A DNA stretch of 64,000 bases from Marchantia polymorpha subsp. ruderalis (lineage: Eukaryota; Streptophyta; Marchantiopsida; Marchantiales; Marchantiaceae). Below the pieces are notes generated by a model. The model did not search any database. It was not told the origin of the DNA and worked only from the letters and a program-made list of their open reading frames with translations. Positions within the stretch are counted from its first letter, which is position 1. Each line of letters begins with the position of its first letter. Position numbers and translations under genes: made by a program. Shown here piece after piece: positions 49,091-63,700 of the stretch. The DNA is taken from the NCBI GenBank assembly GCA_037833965.1, contig AP031356.1, positions 26,124,501-26,188,500 of the forward strand. The letters run 5' to 3'.

Positions 49091-52000
49091 TGGGAAGATT
49101 TTAGCACTGCACTGGCCTTTTCTAACAGCCCTCCCCACCCTGAAAGATACTAAAGACTGAAAATAGATTTGCCTTTGTTCGAAAAGGACCCGATCAGAAT
49201 TATGAAATATCTTTGCCTCTCTACCGTTCGATGAGGGAGGTCGTATTAAGTCAGTGTTGTAAATTTAAGGTGCATGTTCATTAAGCGGAAGACCTACTTG
49301 GGACTTCCCTTATATATCCATCCATACGTATCTTTGAAATGTTTATAATAGATTAAGATGAGATTTATTGTGCCTCATTTGAATGGGAAATAGAAGACGA
49401 GGAATCTACCACCAATAGAAGAAAGTTTTCATTCTTTCGTAAATATTTTTTTCTCAATATTTAAAGGAGAGGTTTTTTATCATATGTTTTATCTTGTGAG
49501 TTCACAACGACTTTTCATGTTGTTCTACTCTATAGCGATATTCAACTCAATAGTAAACAGAATGAAAGAATGAATGAAATGAAAGTCAAAATAAAATATT
49601 TCATACTTTATCTGATATACTCCACATTTGTCGAACTTCGGGATTACTAACCTCGAGATGATCGATTGATTTGGAGTCACGCTACTGAAATAATATAAAA
49701 CGTCAAAGCAGGTTCCAGTATCGGAGGTCCCAAAACTGCTCCTCACTTTCGGATCAAGCTAGAAAACCGAGCTTCTAGTCAAAACTGTCTCCAATTATAA
49801 ATTTTTAAACGTAAGTTGTAGCTCACAAACGACGATAAGATTCGTTAAGCTTTTTTCTTCTCAAGACAAGTAACACATGACTCAAACAAAGGGGGCAGAT
49901 CATGGACTCTTGGGGATTGGGGCTTGGAACGGCAATGAAGTCGGGTCGACCCAACTGGAACCAGTATGTTTTTCACAACCACATAGAGAATCGGTCAGAC
50001 GTATTCTTGCCGGATATCGGAATCCTTTGAGCAGATGACATCTGGTATGCATTCAACGCCTTCTTATTAATTGCACAAAGTTATGGACTGATGGACAAGG
50101 ATTCGTTGTGGAAAGGACTGAAGGGTACTAAGGAGGAATACTGACGAAGCACATTACAAAGATTAATATTAGGAGGAAAACTGATAAGGCTTTAGATAGA
50201 CTAATTATAATAAGCGGCGCACGTATAGTTATAAATGATAGATTGGCAAATAGTAGGGAGATGCCGGTAAAATATTACCATGTCGAGATGCTAATGTTGG
50301 ACATACGATATGTATTAATTTAGGTGATGATTTTTTCTCTGCTAATGATTAGTGACCTTCTTAGAGTAGTGGAATAAGTTGTCTGAGTAGATTACTCAAT
50401 ACTGTATTTAGATCCTAAAGCACTCTAAAATAGTAAAATATTTTGCACTCTTTCACAAACATATCCAAATGGTTTCACTCTTCACATCAAGATAATGTGA
50501 GCAAAATTTTCTTATGACCATTCTATATGTTATTTACGAGTATAAGCAGAACATTCTTGGTCTTACAATCCTAGTTTATTACAAGAATATAGGATTCCAG
50601 TCAATATTCACTTCTTTATTCTATTATTTATCTGATTATTACTAAATTTTAAGTTGATTTTTCTTAATACCAAATCTTTCAAAATATCATTGACAATACA
50701 AACTTATCGAGTTTTATATGTTTGGATGTATATTTGTTTGTATGTTAGTGAAATCACTTTTTAGTTGCACGGTACACTCGATATTCGATTTTTTTTCATC
50801 ATCTGTCAATTTCCTGACTCTGATATGAAATTATTATCATAATTTTTACAGAAACTCTCAAGGGTCTGTTATTTTAATTGATACTAACTGATTGCTATAA
50901 ACTATATCATGTTTGAAATATTTTATTATAGCTTGTATTTTTTGTGGATCAAACTATCTGAATTTCGTACGTTGAAAGATTAGTATCTTGAGAATCTTTA
51001 AATTGTGAAGCAGCAGTAATCTTTGGTATTTAAGGCATTATTTTGAATTCCTTTTTTTAACTCATTAATAACCATGCTAAGCAACCAATTTTCAATGCCG
51101 ATGTTTGTCTTCGTCGCAACGTATACTTACAACATAACGGACATTGAAGCTATCAAATTCTTAGGTCATGGTACAATAATTAGTTTCTTCCTTAATATTT
51201 GTTCATGTACCGTCGTGGATTTGGTACGACCTTGGAAATACAAAGCCTCTTTCAACCATTTGAATCCTGAAAGTGCTGGCCCAAGTGCATGCACATGATG
51301 TTACCTTTTGTATCCACTTACCATTCTACTACCAAGCTTGCAACTTTACAGATTTACATTCAGCGTGCATTTGATGTGTAATAATGCATTTCCACATAAC
51401 TATATTCGGGGCTCGTTGGATGCATTCAATTTCATGTATCTTTAAACAACGTCCTAGCAAGTGGTTTTCATATTAATTTTACATTCAAAATATATTGAAA
51501 ATTTTTCAAGTAACATTTAAATCACACCGCTAGAAACATGTTCTATTGATGGGAGAAAACCCCAAGGTTTTGTTTTTTACATCCAGAGATTATCCTCATG
51601 AACATGAACTGTCAAAAGTCCCCTTAAACATGTGGGTACGTGAGAAGTACTGTTATGTTCACATTCATCGTCCTGGGTGTTCCATTCGACAAATGTTCTT
51701 CATGACAACTGTGTACAGAAGCAGAAACAGAGAAAAGAAAAGTTGAAATCGATCACCTCTGTGAATCCATCCGAATGTACAGTAGAAAGAACCTAAGTAC
51801 AATCATCATGATTAAGGTGTATATGCACTTACCGGTATCCTCTGTTGATCACAAACTTGTCACTGTTTCAGATGGAAAGGAGTGCTGTTGCGTGCACCAT
51901 TACATCGCTACTTCATTACGATTCTAACTGTGGCCAGTTGTAAGAATGTGGCTTAGTACGTTGGGAAGCGGACAATTTAGTGGGCTCGTGCATGCGTAGT

Positions 52001-53607
52001 CTCAATGCCTCGAAGAATGGGAACTGTGGGCAGGTAAGCAGCATTCAGACTCGCTTATGAAATTTAGTTCCAATGCATTTGCTCCAATCATTTGTGAACG
52101 TCGTTTGCTTCCGTGAGTCACGGAATTCCATTCTGTGATTGTGATTCGTGTTTGTGGGACTGGTAGTGGAGAGTGTGGAGGCCATTTACTGCTCAGTGCT
52201 TTGACTTTGTGCTTTTGATATGAAAGCTACATGAAAGGGTAGGGCTGTTCGAGTCATCGATCCGCGTTTTGTTCCAATGAGCCCTGGTCGACGACAGTCG
52301 TCCGCAGCAGCAGCTCAGCTGCTCCTCTTGAATGTGCATACTACGGCTGGGAGTTCTGAACCTCCCGTCTTTACTCGTATGGGCTTCCTCAGCTCGTTCT
52401 CGAGCCGGCTTAGAAGGCTATGTTATCACAAAGAAATCAGTTGCAGACTATCCATGGCTTACTGCGCCTTCGTGCTATCGATGAAGTTTGGTAGCATCTG
52501 GGATGCCGAGCTCAAAGAATCAGAGAGTGCTCGATGCAGGGAAGGCAACAGGTGTGCAAGGATTCGCCAGAACAAGAGCATTCCTTGATTGATACTGATT
52601 CCAGAAGATCTGAAACGTAATAGAAAATATGGGGGACAATCGACAGACGACGGTGCTGAAGTGGTGATGCTGGCCAATGGACCACATTCCATCAATTTGC
52701 ACTACACTAGAGCGGGAACATTGGGAACATAGCTACTCGAGCGACGTCTAATGCGGACACATAAGGATATTTTGGTTCTCTCTGAAATGTGGTGTTCTGA
52801 GCGGAACGTAGGAGCTGATCAGAAAAAGATGGCGGCTGTGTTGAGCATCGGGTTACATATCGGCTTATGTTTGGAATTACACAGAGTTTGCTGCACTCAT
52901 TGAAGCCGGAAACATTCCTTACCAATGTATACTTCTGAGAAAGCGAGGGAGCTCAGAGTTGTTGACTGTTGATTGGTGACTCGTATCCAAAAAAAACAGG
53001 TTGGTACTGTACATTGCCATTTACTCTGGACTTCCAAATTGCCAGTTCTGTCTGCCGTTTTGGAATTTGGTTATTAATGTTTCGTATTTCCGTTGCACAT
53101 GCAACTTTTCCAGTACTTTAGTTTGTGTAGTTTATCGATTGACATTCACATCGAAGGTAGAAACTTGCCTTTGATTGGAGCTGACATGAGTTCGGTGATT
53201 CTTTCTGTTCGTGCTCATTGTATACATCAATCCCACAACATTGACCTTCCCTCCCAACATTGTTTACAACCAGAGAAGTTTCTCATAACCGATAACAGGA
53301 AGTATGCTTTATGCATAGTCTGTCAAGTGAAATGCACCTACAAATATCTCTTTTCAACGAGCGACATTACATTTTTAATGGGTTTCGAAACATTGGAGCA
53401 TTGAGACGACTTCTGACAGTCTCTGATTAGGGACCACATCCTTGAGTTCAGGCTTTCTAAATAGTGTCTCTGTTTTCCTCATGTTTTTGACAGCGTGAGG
53501 TTGGGGGGCCTCGGTGTTCTGGCGGTGATCGATTTTACAGACCAAGTTTTGAGATTGCATAATGGATTCATGAAAAAGATCCTGATTCAGGGACTAAAGC
53601 ATTACCG
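49091..53607. other. Spacer between the SUN gene and the fucosyltransferase
   Basis: AT-rich from 49.1 to 51.8 kb, then of mixed composition up to the fucosyltransferase start. No frame is recognisable. The last kilobase or so probably contains the promoter and leader of the fucosyltransferase; no specific element is clear. Confidence 0.5.
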
Positions 53608-55410
53608 ATGGAAGAGAAGTCTCAGATGTCTGAAAATGGAACCCGGATGGCAGTATCATCTCTTGCAGTCCTGGAAACGTCTTGTTCCATAAGAAGGTCA
53701 TTGAATGCCAGTGATGAGAGTCCATCTCGGCAGTACGGGAAGGTGAGCATCTCACCTTCATCAGCACTACTTCCTGAGAGAGCTCTCCATCGAAGCAAAA
53801 CTGGAACAGTTCACGACAGCGCGGTTCCTTGCATCAAATCCTCCGTAGGTTTAGTATTCCTGAGTTTGGTCAGCTTGGTGGTTGTGTCCGTTCCGTTCCT
53901 TAATGACAGGAGTGGCATGTCCTTGAGTTGTCCCTTCGCGCCTCCGTCAGAAGGACGTGATCGTGAAAGAGGATCCTCAGCGCCTGCTGGAGAATCGAAG
54001 ATCTCTATCGAGGTGAAAACACCCAGCGATGGAAGAAAACAGAGTGCCGATTATGAGGAACGGGAAGAATTTGCGGAGGACAACTGCTGGAGCAGGTCAA
54101 GGCATTTATTGTACAGGCCCGACGATCGCCGCCTACCTTCATCTCCGGCTCTCGAAAGGTCGCTCCTGGAGTACGAAGCTCTGCAAGCTCGTTGCACAAG
54201 TGGGAAAACGTGGGAGAGCATGGCGGATCTGCAGCCGGAGAATTCTCAGGACGATTGCAAGTACGTCATATACATGGAAGGCTGGGAAGGCCTGGGCAAC
54301 CGTCTTCTGTCTCTGGTATCGGCGTTCGCCTTCTCCTTGTCCACGGACCGCGTGCTGCTCATCGACACTCGAGGACATCTCGCGAGCCTGCTCTGTGAGC
54401 CTTTCGACTCATCGTCCTGGAAGCTGCCCGGATCCTTCCCATACGCAGAAGCTCAAGCATTCCACGCCCTCGGAGACGTAGAAAACTATCAGAACGAAGT
54501 GGGCATCAATCTGAACCTCCGTCACCAGCAGTCACGACGAGATCAAGCCTTCTTCTGCCCAGAAACCCAGGAACGTCTGAAGAATGTCAAGTGGCTTGCA
54601 TGGAACAGCAATCAGTATTACGTGCCCCGGCTCTTGATGGTTCCCGCATTGTGGATGAAGCTAAACCCACTCTTCACAAATCCGTCTCATCTGTTCTCGC
54701 AGCTCGTCCGATTCTTGTGCCTCCCCGCAAACCCGATCTGGGCCAAAACCGAGCGGACATACCAGTCCTATCTCTTGTCTTCGAGGAAGCTCGTCGGGTT
54801 GCAGGTGCGTGCGCAGTTGCAGCACGATTTTTCTCCCGAGGTTTACGACAAGGTGAGGAGTTGCTTACTGGGCGGCGGGATCGTGCCGAATGTCAGCAGG
54901 CACAACTCTGCTCCGCGGCATTTCTTCCTTCGGGGAAAGAAGAGCACGGGCTCAGAGCGAGGCACGTCCATCTTCGTCGCCTCCCTACAACGAGAATACT
55001 ACGAGGCTCTGCGGGACTTGTACACGGATCGGGGCACGGAGGATGGTAGTCTTGTCAGCGTGCACATGATGGCGTACGAGGGCGCAGAGAGATTCACCTA
55101 CGACCAAGCTGTGAAAGCTTATATCGATATTTGGCTGCTCAGTTTCTCGGATACTCTGGTCACCAGTGGGTGGTCCACTTTCGGGTACGTAGCACAAGGG
55201 CTGGCCGGAGTGCAACCTTACATGATGAATCTGAGGGAGGATGCAGCGCCGCCGTTTTGCTACTTCGGACACTCCATCGAGCCATGCAACCACTATCCTT
55301 TTCTCTCCAAATGTGGGACGACCAGAAAATTGAGCAAGGAGCATGAGAGCTGGGTCAACGCACACCTTCGCCCCTGTCAAGACGAAAGTCAAGGTCTGCA
55401 GATAGTATAG
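53608..55410 (+). CDS. Plant GT37 fucosyltransferase (xyloglucan fucosyltransferase family)
   Basis: GT37 enzymes transfer fucose from GDP-fucose to cell-wall glycans such as xyloglucan side chains and arabinogalactan proteins in the Golgi. This single-exon frame codes for 600 residues as a type II membrane protein: a cytosolic N-terminus, one membrane anchor at about 79-97, a variable stem, and a catalytic domain from about 215. Family motifs, in order, are YMEGWEGLGNRLLSLVSAFA (222-241), VGLQVRA (396-402), SIFVASLQREYYEAL (454-468) and LLSFSDTLVTSGWSTFGYVA (510-529). The GLGNR and VGLQVRA motifs are those associated with nucleotide-sugar binding. The chosen ATG is the first after an in-frame stop at about 53563; ATGs at residues 7 and 14 are possible alternatives. 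The N-terminus is longer than in Arabidopsis FUT1 (558 residues). Acceptor specificity cannot be told from sequence. Confidence 0.93.
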   Translation: MEEKSQMSENGTRMAVSSLAVLETSCSIRRSLNASDESPSRQYGKVSISPSSALLPERALHRSKTGTVHDSAVPCIKSSVGLVFLSLVSLVVVSVPFLNDRSGMSLSCPFAPPSEGRDRERGSSAPAGESKISIEVKTPSDGRKQSADYEEREEFAEDNCWSRSRHLLYRPDDRRLPSSPALERSLLEYEALQARCTSGKTWESMADLQPENSQDDCKYVIYMEGWEGLGNRLLSLVSAFAFSLSTDRVLLIDTRGHLASLLCEPFDSSSWKLPGSFPYAEAQAFHALGDVENYQNEVGINLNLRHQQSRRDQAFFCPETQERLKNVKWLAWNSNQYYVPRLLMVPALWMKLNPLFTNPSHLFSQLVRFLCLPANPIWAKTERTYQSYLLSSRKLVGLQVRAQLQHDFSPEVYDKVRSCLLGGGIVPNVSRHNSAPRHFFLRGKKSTGSERGTSIFVASLQREYYEALRDLYTDRGTEDGSLVSVHMMAYEGAERFTYDQAVKAYIDIWLLSFSDTLVTSGWSTFGYVAQGLAGVQPYMMNLREDAAPPFCYFGHSIEPCNHYPFLSKCGTTRKLSKEHESWVNAHLRPCQDESQGLQIV

Positions 55411-57700
55411 TGTGAACAAGGCCTGGTCTGCAGTCTCAATCAGTAGCCCCGACACCCATTCATTACTCACTAGCTTTACTAGGTTTCTGGTGGAATAGCA
55501 TATGCTGAAGAAAATTTGCACCAGCTTGTTGTAACTTTCCGCAAGGGAACCACTCAGAATTGGAAGTTCATAGATGATGATGGTCTCAGGAGATTAGGCT
55601 TGTACAATATTTGATGAAAGGATAGGTTATAGATAGTTAGAAGCTCGAAGCCTCAACGTAGATTGTCTCCCTTTGAGAGAGACTCATAGCCATTCACCTG
55701 AAGGTAAGATTTATCAGCTCAACGAAGTTAGTGAAGCACAAATTAGTTTCGCACGGGCAGATGTGCCAATTGAAGTGCTCCCAATGATCCCCAGTGCAAG
55801 ATATCACCGTGTTATGTGGATAAAGAAGCTCGGCAGTAGTCTATATCAAAACTTCTTAAGAAGGAACGCGGAATTGCACGATTCTACTGTGTCTGCGTAA
55901 CATGGTGAAGCACATTTCTGAGAACTGCCGGTGTGCGTGCGGGTGGGCTGGTCAAGACCGGACCTGCTTTTGTTTTCTCGTGCTTTGAGGAAGTGTTTCT
56001 TTCGTGCCCGCGTGACGACGGCTGCATGGGACGGTGCGGGGAGTGCTCCTCGCTGTGTCGCTATCCGAGTGGAAGAGCTCACGGTAGAAGAGTCCGATCT
56101 TACAGTCCCACGTGAAAGCTGCAAACTTGAGGTTCAGGGGAGCTGAAGTGTTTGTATGTGAGCCTCTCAGATCAGCTGAACTGGCCTCATGGGGGACAGT
56201 TCCTAGCTTCTTCGCCAAAAAGCTGCGCTCTTTACAGAGTGAAAGTATCCCCTCGGACGACTGAAAGCATGCGCTATTCTCAGTCCGTGCCCCTCCCATC
56301 TCTTGAATACGTCCAGGAAATGATTGAGAACGAGGACCACCACTGTTGGAGGAATCTCGCGAGAAAACACGAGAAGAGGGAGATATTCAATTCCGATGTA
56401 GGAACCAAATCTTCTTACGAATTTAATATTGCTGAGAACTCGTGGCTCATTCGGCTGAAGGAATCACATGCGGAATCGCATCGGTTGAGAGTTCGTACTT
56501 CAGGTGATGAATATCACATTACACTCACAACATAGCGCCAAACTAGAAGGATGGTCAAAATTTGGGAGCAGAACATCTCATCGCCTTTGATATGTAGACA
56601 ACTTTTCAACACTCGTTCCCGAAGCCAGTTGCTCAGTACTTTACAAAACTAGCAAGTGTGCCCAACATAGAACACGAATGAATGAAATGTGTTGGAAATT
56701 CCTGTCGCTGTTTCGAACTCATTACCGTAAACCTCCTGCCATACCGAGACTCAGACAGAAGTGTCCTTCTGCGACGTTTCAGATGAAGAACTTGACTCGA
56801 CTTGTCTGTCTGCCTGTCTGTCTTCTGTGGACGAATTCCTGATGGACACCGACGGGTTGACATTCACAACCTAGTATCATCCGACAATGAAACCGGTGAC
56901 CACACCGGTAACAATGAACATGTTTGTTATAATTCAGACGGTTCCTGCGGATGACGATGTGGGCATTGAATACTTTGTCCAGCAATGAGAGACAGGATTT
57001 GGACACTTCCATGTCCATTTCCGACCGACTAGATTTCATCGTTCCTCGGTGATACACGTCGTGAGTTTCTGCCCCTTCATCAGGTCGCGCCAGTCATCAT
57101 GAAGTGCCAACTTTGGTCCTCTTGTCCCGTGACTCCTGTCTACGATGCTTATAACTTCGAACTCAAGCTTTCTGATACTTTAGCCGAATACCCATTTGGT
57201 CTCGTCCACTGAGCAGGGGACGCAAATTCTTCCCGAGCCGAGATGTTAAGAGGCTTACTCTCAATTTAATATCCCTCAAGCTTATTCAAAATTTTGTGCA
57301 ACCTGTATTCGCTCCCCTTGGCACAGTTACTGGCACCGACCGCAGCTCACACCGGCATGTTTATGGTATATTATTGTTCTTATCCGGCATCTTCAAGGCC
57401 TCATGAGGATATGTTAGCCTCCCCCTTTGAACCATCCCTTGAACTTTAGCATTTGTGCTGACTACTTAACACCATGTGTGTGTAACTTCTGACCTCTTAC
57501 CTTAATCTGGAAACTTTGACTCATCGACTTCAGTGCAGCACACATTCTTGCCATTGTAGCACTCGATGCATGCTTTCGTGACTCAACTCCGTGGAGATCA
57601 TTCAACCTAAGTGTTTACATTATTTCGTGTGAGCATGAAGTTGTATTAAATATTAAGTGCAAACGACAAGGACAACAACATATAACAACATAAAGAAAGC
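55411..57700. other. Fucosyltransferase 3' flank and spacer
   Basis: The start will be 3' UTR. A plus-strand frame of 127 codons at 56152-56535 has a natural-looking middle (SLEYVQEMIENEDHHCWRNL), but I recognise no family, and no acceptor or partner exon is clear. The remainder holds nothing I can support. Confidence 0.4.
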
Positions 57701-60700
57701 CGCGGTTTAAATTCGTAATACAACTAATATACTGTGAATGACGTCGACATCAAAGAATTAGAATAGTAATGGGATCGGTATTCACGACTAATCTCTTTTT
57801 TAGTCTATATCTCTTCGAAGTTAAGAGATTACATGTTGATGAGATTGATTAAAAAATAATTAATTCCTTGTACAGCAAGTACAGAGCATATTTATAACTT
57901 GAATCTATTTGCTTGACATTTGAAAACTTTCTTGTTTTGAAAAAAAATTATTATTAAAATTATCTACAAAGGAAAAAAAAATAATGTTCTTCCTAGAAAC
58001 CACTATAAGATCATAACTTCAATTATTATGTTAATGATGATCAAATTTTGTAGTCTAACTTGAACATAGAATAGAATCATATGCATGGCTCTCTATATAA
58101 GTAACCTTAGGTGTTACTAAAAAATAAAGATTGTCAAAGAAAAATACAAAATATAAGGATTTTAGTAGAATTCTTTTATATTTTTTCCAATTAGGTCCGA
58201 ATTTAACAACAATGAAGTAATACTTCAAGAAATATTGGTGTTATGATTATCTATAAAGATACTCATACCATTTTAGCACCAAGAAGTCACTTTAGATAAT
58301 GCCATTGTATGGAAATAGAAAGACTATACCTCAAAGAACTTGATAAATAAAGTAAACACATCCTTAGTGCCTGAAATATTTCAGGTCTCACTTAGGTCAA
58401 ACAATAAGGAATAGCAAAGTTTTTTATGTTGTGCGCGTCATTCAGAAGTTGCTTGTGTGTTCCACTAATTGATCAATGGCATTTTGTTGTCAAAAAATGA
58501 CCAAACAATCTTGATGATTCAAAATTATTTGAACAACTTTTTGTCTTTTCAACATTGTAAGATCTTGAGTTGAACAAGGAGACAAAATGTTAGAACTGAT
58601 TTCATCACAATAGCTTTAACTTCGTTTAGATTGCAAACTATTCAAAAAAAAGAAGTTGATTAACCTCATGCAAAAATTCAAGTTTTGATTGTGAGTTCAG
58701 TTTTGTCAATCATTGGATAGCAAGGAGCACTTAAGCTTGAATTAATTTGATTAAATCAGCAAGATTGACCTGCCACGCTTAAATATAACAATGTTGTGCA
58801 CATGGATTGACCTCAACTCGTCAAAATCGTGTTTTACAAATGCAACGTTGTAACCTAGCTAGTAAAGATTGGAAAATTTACTTTTGCTGCTGCAATGTAA
58901 TTCTTTGTGCTTGCAAACCTTTGACACTTTCGTTCATATAGCATGAAACCTTGCATACAATTGAAACCAAAATCTATCAAGATGATGTGAACATCTTGCA
59001 AACTTGTTAAATAGCATCATCGGTTGAACATTCCATTAGCTTGTACTTCCATGACAGACGAAGTTCATCAAATAGCTTCAAAAACATCTTTAATATCATC
59101 AATGTAATATGTCGACAATAAAAACTTTTGTAGTAAGATGAAGATTTTTAAAAAATGATTTTTGATGAAATCAAATTTGGATATCATTTAAAGATTTTTT
59201 TTGCACATGACTAGATGCATCAAAGTTCATAAAGAAAATCCATATGAAAAGTAGAATCTGTGAGATGTTCTCAATTAATATTGCGCATGCGAATCTAACA
59301 TAGGAAGATATTCTTCTCAACTAGATAGTTATTGGAAAAACTACAATTTGAAATTGTCATAGATTTTGTTTGCATCAAAGTACACAAAAAGTATACATGT
59401 CGAGTGCAAAATCTATGTGATGTTGTTAATTGATATTAAGCATGTGGATCTAACAAAGCAAGATACTTATTTCAAATTCCTAGTTAAAGAATGTCACAAT
59501 TTTTTTGCATCTTGAACTTTATCACTCACCATCAAAAAAACATTTTCAAAGAACTTACAAATCAAATATTAGACTAATTTAGATGCAATAATTGCTATTC
59601 ACGGTTGGTTTAAAAATTGAGATTGCATTTGCTTAAGATTGATCATTTAAGTAACTAACAATTATTAGAAAAAATTAGCAATCACATTTGTATGAAGATT
59701 TTGTAAGCCATCAATTTAAAAATAAGAATATTCTTTTATATTTTGAATCAAACAAATATACTTATGAAATTCAACTACAACTATATACATGTACATTGAA
59801 ACCAGCATTCTATAATTTTGTTGTTGACATAGATAGCAAAATTGAAAAGATGTTTATTCTATATCTAATATGAATTGCATATTCAACACAATATTTATTC
59901 AATTAAAAAAACTACATTATATTTTCAATTCATGTCATTGTTAGTTTTTATGCTACATAGACGTAAATTAAATTTGAATTCTATCACAAGTTGATAATCA
60001 TTATGAACTTTTGTGGTAGTTGCAAGAGTAAAAAATATATCAAAATTTTTTTGTTAAAAAAAAATGTAAAAATTTAGTGAAAAAATTATATCAAAAAAAA
60101 TTTGCAACACACGAAAAAATAATAATAGTTTGCACATTATTTGACATTGATACATACAAATTTTTCATATTACTATGTGGAATTTAGATTAATTTAAACT
60201 TCAAAAATTAGTATATTTGAGAATGATTTTTTTGTATAACAATATGATTATGTATGTTATGAGTTGTTTGAATAAATTTTTATAATTCTCATATTAAATT
60301 TGCGTGAAGATAATATATTGATTTTTGAAATCTTATATTGTTGTGCTTAATGCTTAGTCAAGATTATTACATCGACACAAAAATTGCTGATCTTGATTAG
60401 TTAATTTTGGAATTTAGTTATAAAAATTAACAACCAAATTGAAAAAATTTAATTATGACAAAGTTAAATTAATCAAATAGATTTTTTGAAAAAATATGTC
60501 TTATTAAAGTCAATCTACTTACTTAATTCACAAAAAATTAAATATGCAAAAAAAAATAAATATTGATAAAATTGATTAGATAAACTGCATAATATTTTCA
60601 TCTTATGAATAAAAAAAATTAAATTGAATTGAGTGAAATTCTATTATTTATTTTAAAAATATAATTAAATATGAACATAAAATTTGAATAAGTTTTTTGA

Positions 60701-63700
60701 AAAAATCATGATAAATCAATTATGAGTTGGATACAATAATATTGAAAGTTAATTTGCATCATCATCACATCAACTCAAAAGCGCAAAATCAAAATAACAT
60801 GCATTTAAATTAATTATAAATGAAACATCAAACATATGGCTTCAAATATTGTAAACTAATGTACAATAATTGTATAGCAGAATATGCCAACTATTTGAAA
60901 AAACATATGATGAATGTGTTTATTTTAAAATTTTAAATTATTTGTGATTTATTTTAGGTTCATGATATTAATATTGAAGGTAGTTATATTGACCACACGC
61001 ATGCAACTTAATTCGTGTATGAATGCATAAGCATTTTGAATTTTTTTGAAACCATATGAATGTTGTACATTTACAGGCAACTTAATTGGCATATGAAGAT
61101 CATTACTTTGTTATTTTTTATTAATAAGATAAATTGATATACATGTGCAAATCTAGATGGACATTTCTTCATAAAATATATGTCAAAGAGTTACATCTTG
61201 TACATTGAATACATCATAAAAAATATATATAACAAATACTATGTCTTGTTGGATTGACAAATGGCTTTTTTAAAAATAAATTAAAATAATTGATAAATCA
61301 ATCAAAATCAACAAATATTATAATTTGAATAAACTCAATAGACGTAAAATCTCATATGACAAAGATAAAATAACTTCATTAAAAATAATAATTTTAACTA
61401 TGCATCTTTTGAGATGCAACAACAATTTAGAAGTAGTGGAGTAAAAATATATCTAATGTACATTTCGGCATATCTAGTTTAAGTTTACATGAACTCTACA
61501 TTAAAAAAATCCATGAATGTACTAGCGCAATTATGCAGCTACACATCACATAAAAGATATTTCTAAGTATTGAATGAGCTAGATAAAAAAGTCAAAAGAT
61601 ATGTAACTACTATCAAAACATAAATATGTATCTTCAAATGCATTCACAAGATAAAACAAATTTTTGAATGTGTGCATGTGAAAAAAAATCATTATTACTT
61701 AAAAAATAATTTTAAACATTACTCTTAATGTTTGAAAGACTTAAATTTTTTCAAAAACTTACAATTATTATTTGAATCTCAATATAAATATTAGAAATAA
61801 AACTATATTCTCAATGATATTTGATTCAATTTATTGCATGAAGAAAGTTATTTTATTGAATACATATTTATTTGATTATAAAATGAATGTGATATAAAAT
61901 TTTAATTAAATAAAAACTGAAACTAAAAATTTTAGATGATTCGTTTTTTAATATTATTGTTTACACATTTATATCATATCAAAAATGTCTTCTAATATAA
62001 GTAGAGTACTGAAAATAACATTACCAATCTTGTGATTAGACGTAAAGATCAGAACATATCATATTTTGGATGAAACGTTTGAAATTGAAAAAACTCATCA
62101 AGTAAAAAAAACTGAACAAATTAAGTCATAATGAATTTCAAATAAGTTTTTCTTATTTCCTATTGATTATATTTCTTTGATATATGATGCTACCTAAGAA
62201 ATTTGGGATTTTGACTTCCATAAGTCAAATAATTTTCTTACTAATTCGATTATCCGTTGGAACTTTGAAAGAAACGCATTATTCAAATGATTTATTGTAT
62301 AATTTTCTTTCCGAAGTCTGAAGATGAATCAAGTTCAATTTTTGATTCAAAAATTATAATTATTTTATAAAAAATAAAAATACGAAAATTAATTCTAAAA
62401 AATGAATATACATAATATTATTTCTCTATTTTTTTATCAAAATCCAAAAACATGCAATAAAATATCTTTGATATAATTCCTGCTAGATTCAATTTAAAAC
62501 ACGTGATGAATCAGCTTTCCTAGATCTAATGAGAATCATTAAACCTCATATATAGAAAAGAAGTATGATCTCTCATATTCTGGTATACAAAATTTTGCAC
62601 TGCTAAAAATGAAAAAAATCAGTGTGAATTCTCTTACCATATTTTGAAGTAAGAATGCTTTCGTAAACATGTTTTGAGAAGTATAAAATATTTCTCCGAA
62701 TTCAAAACAAAGTGGTGACACAAGGATATGGAATTTATGTTTGTTCTTATTAAGTTACAAATTTTATTATCACGCTTGTACTTTTTCCAAACGTTCCTTC
62801 GATTTACGAAGAGTACAGCCGCTTAAGTTTGCTTCTTCGGCAGTTAGTTGATTTTATATAATTCCTGGAATGGCTTTACAGTTGGAAGATAGATTTTGTC
62901 GCGAAACAGAAAGCTCTTATGCGTTTCGCTTATCCCACCGTAGATATTTATGCTGTCTCTTCTATGTGTGATACTTGTTATTATTCAGAAGTATTTTTTG
63001 TTTCAAAAACATTATCTTGGTCATATGTACATTTCATTGCTTCGAAATAATTTCTGTAGATTTTTATCGGATATTTTCCCCAATTAGTTTAAAATTAAAA
63101 ATAAGTGGCGAAAAACCTAGTTGAAATTTAAATGGATGAAATGATATTTATAATATATACATTTTTAATATACAGCAAGAAAAAAAATCTTAGAAAAAGC
63201 ATTAAAGATAATACTTAAAGCTTCTTTCATGTATTTTCAACTGAGATCCGAATTTCAAGTGTATAAGATGATTTTATTTTATTTAAGATAAAACTTAATA
63301 AGCACAAAATGTCAATCATTTAAATAACGATTTCCTGAAAACTATGTTAACCGATAGAAAAATTTATTATTGATATCTTAATTTTTTTTACTTTAAAACG
63401 TATTTTCCACAATATGTTTTAAATTCTCTAATAAATTTTAGTGGAATTTACTTTCCATTCTCTAAGGATGATTTTCTTGGGTATTCCAAGATTTCAAAAA
63501 TTTTAAAACTTGAAAGAGTTGAAAAAAACAATCATTCTGTTGAAAGTAAGTAAATATGATAATAGTCCACTGATATGTATCGATAAAAAATAAATTAGTC
63601 ATCTAATTGGTAATAAGAAATTGATATGCAGTGATTATGTCCATTATACAGTATGAAACAATATGTTATTTTCTGGAGAAATTTATAAATACTTTAATGT

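Noticed and set aside
54029..55049. Long alternative frames inside the fucosyltransferase, both strands
   Set aside because: The GT37 motifs are in the 53608-55410 frame; the others are shadows of a GC-rich coding exon.
56152..56535. 127-codon plus-strand open frame after the fucosyltransferase
   Set aside because: Some natural-looking stretches, but no recognised family and no flanking exon; not called as a gene.
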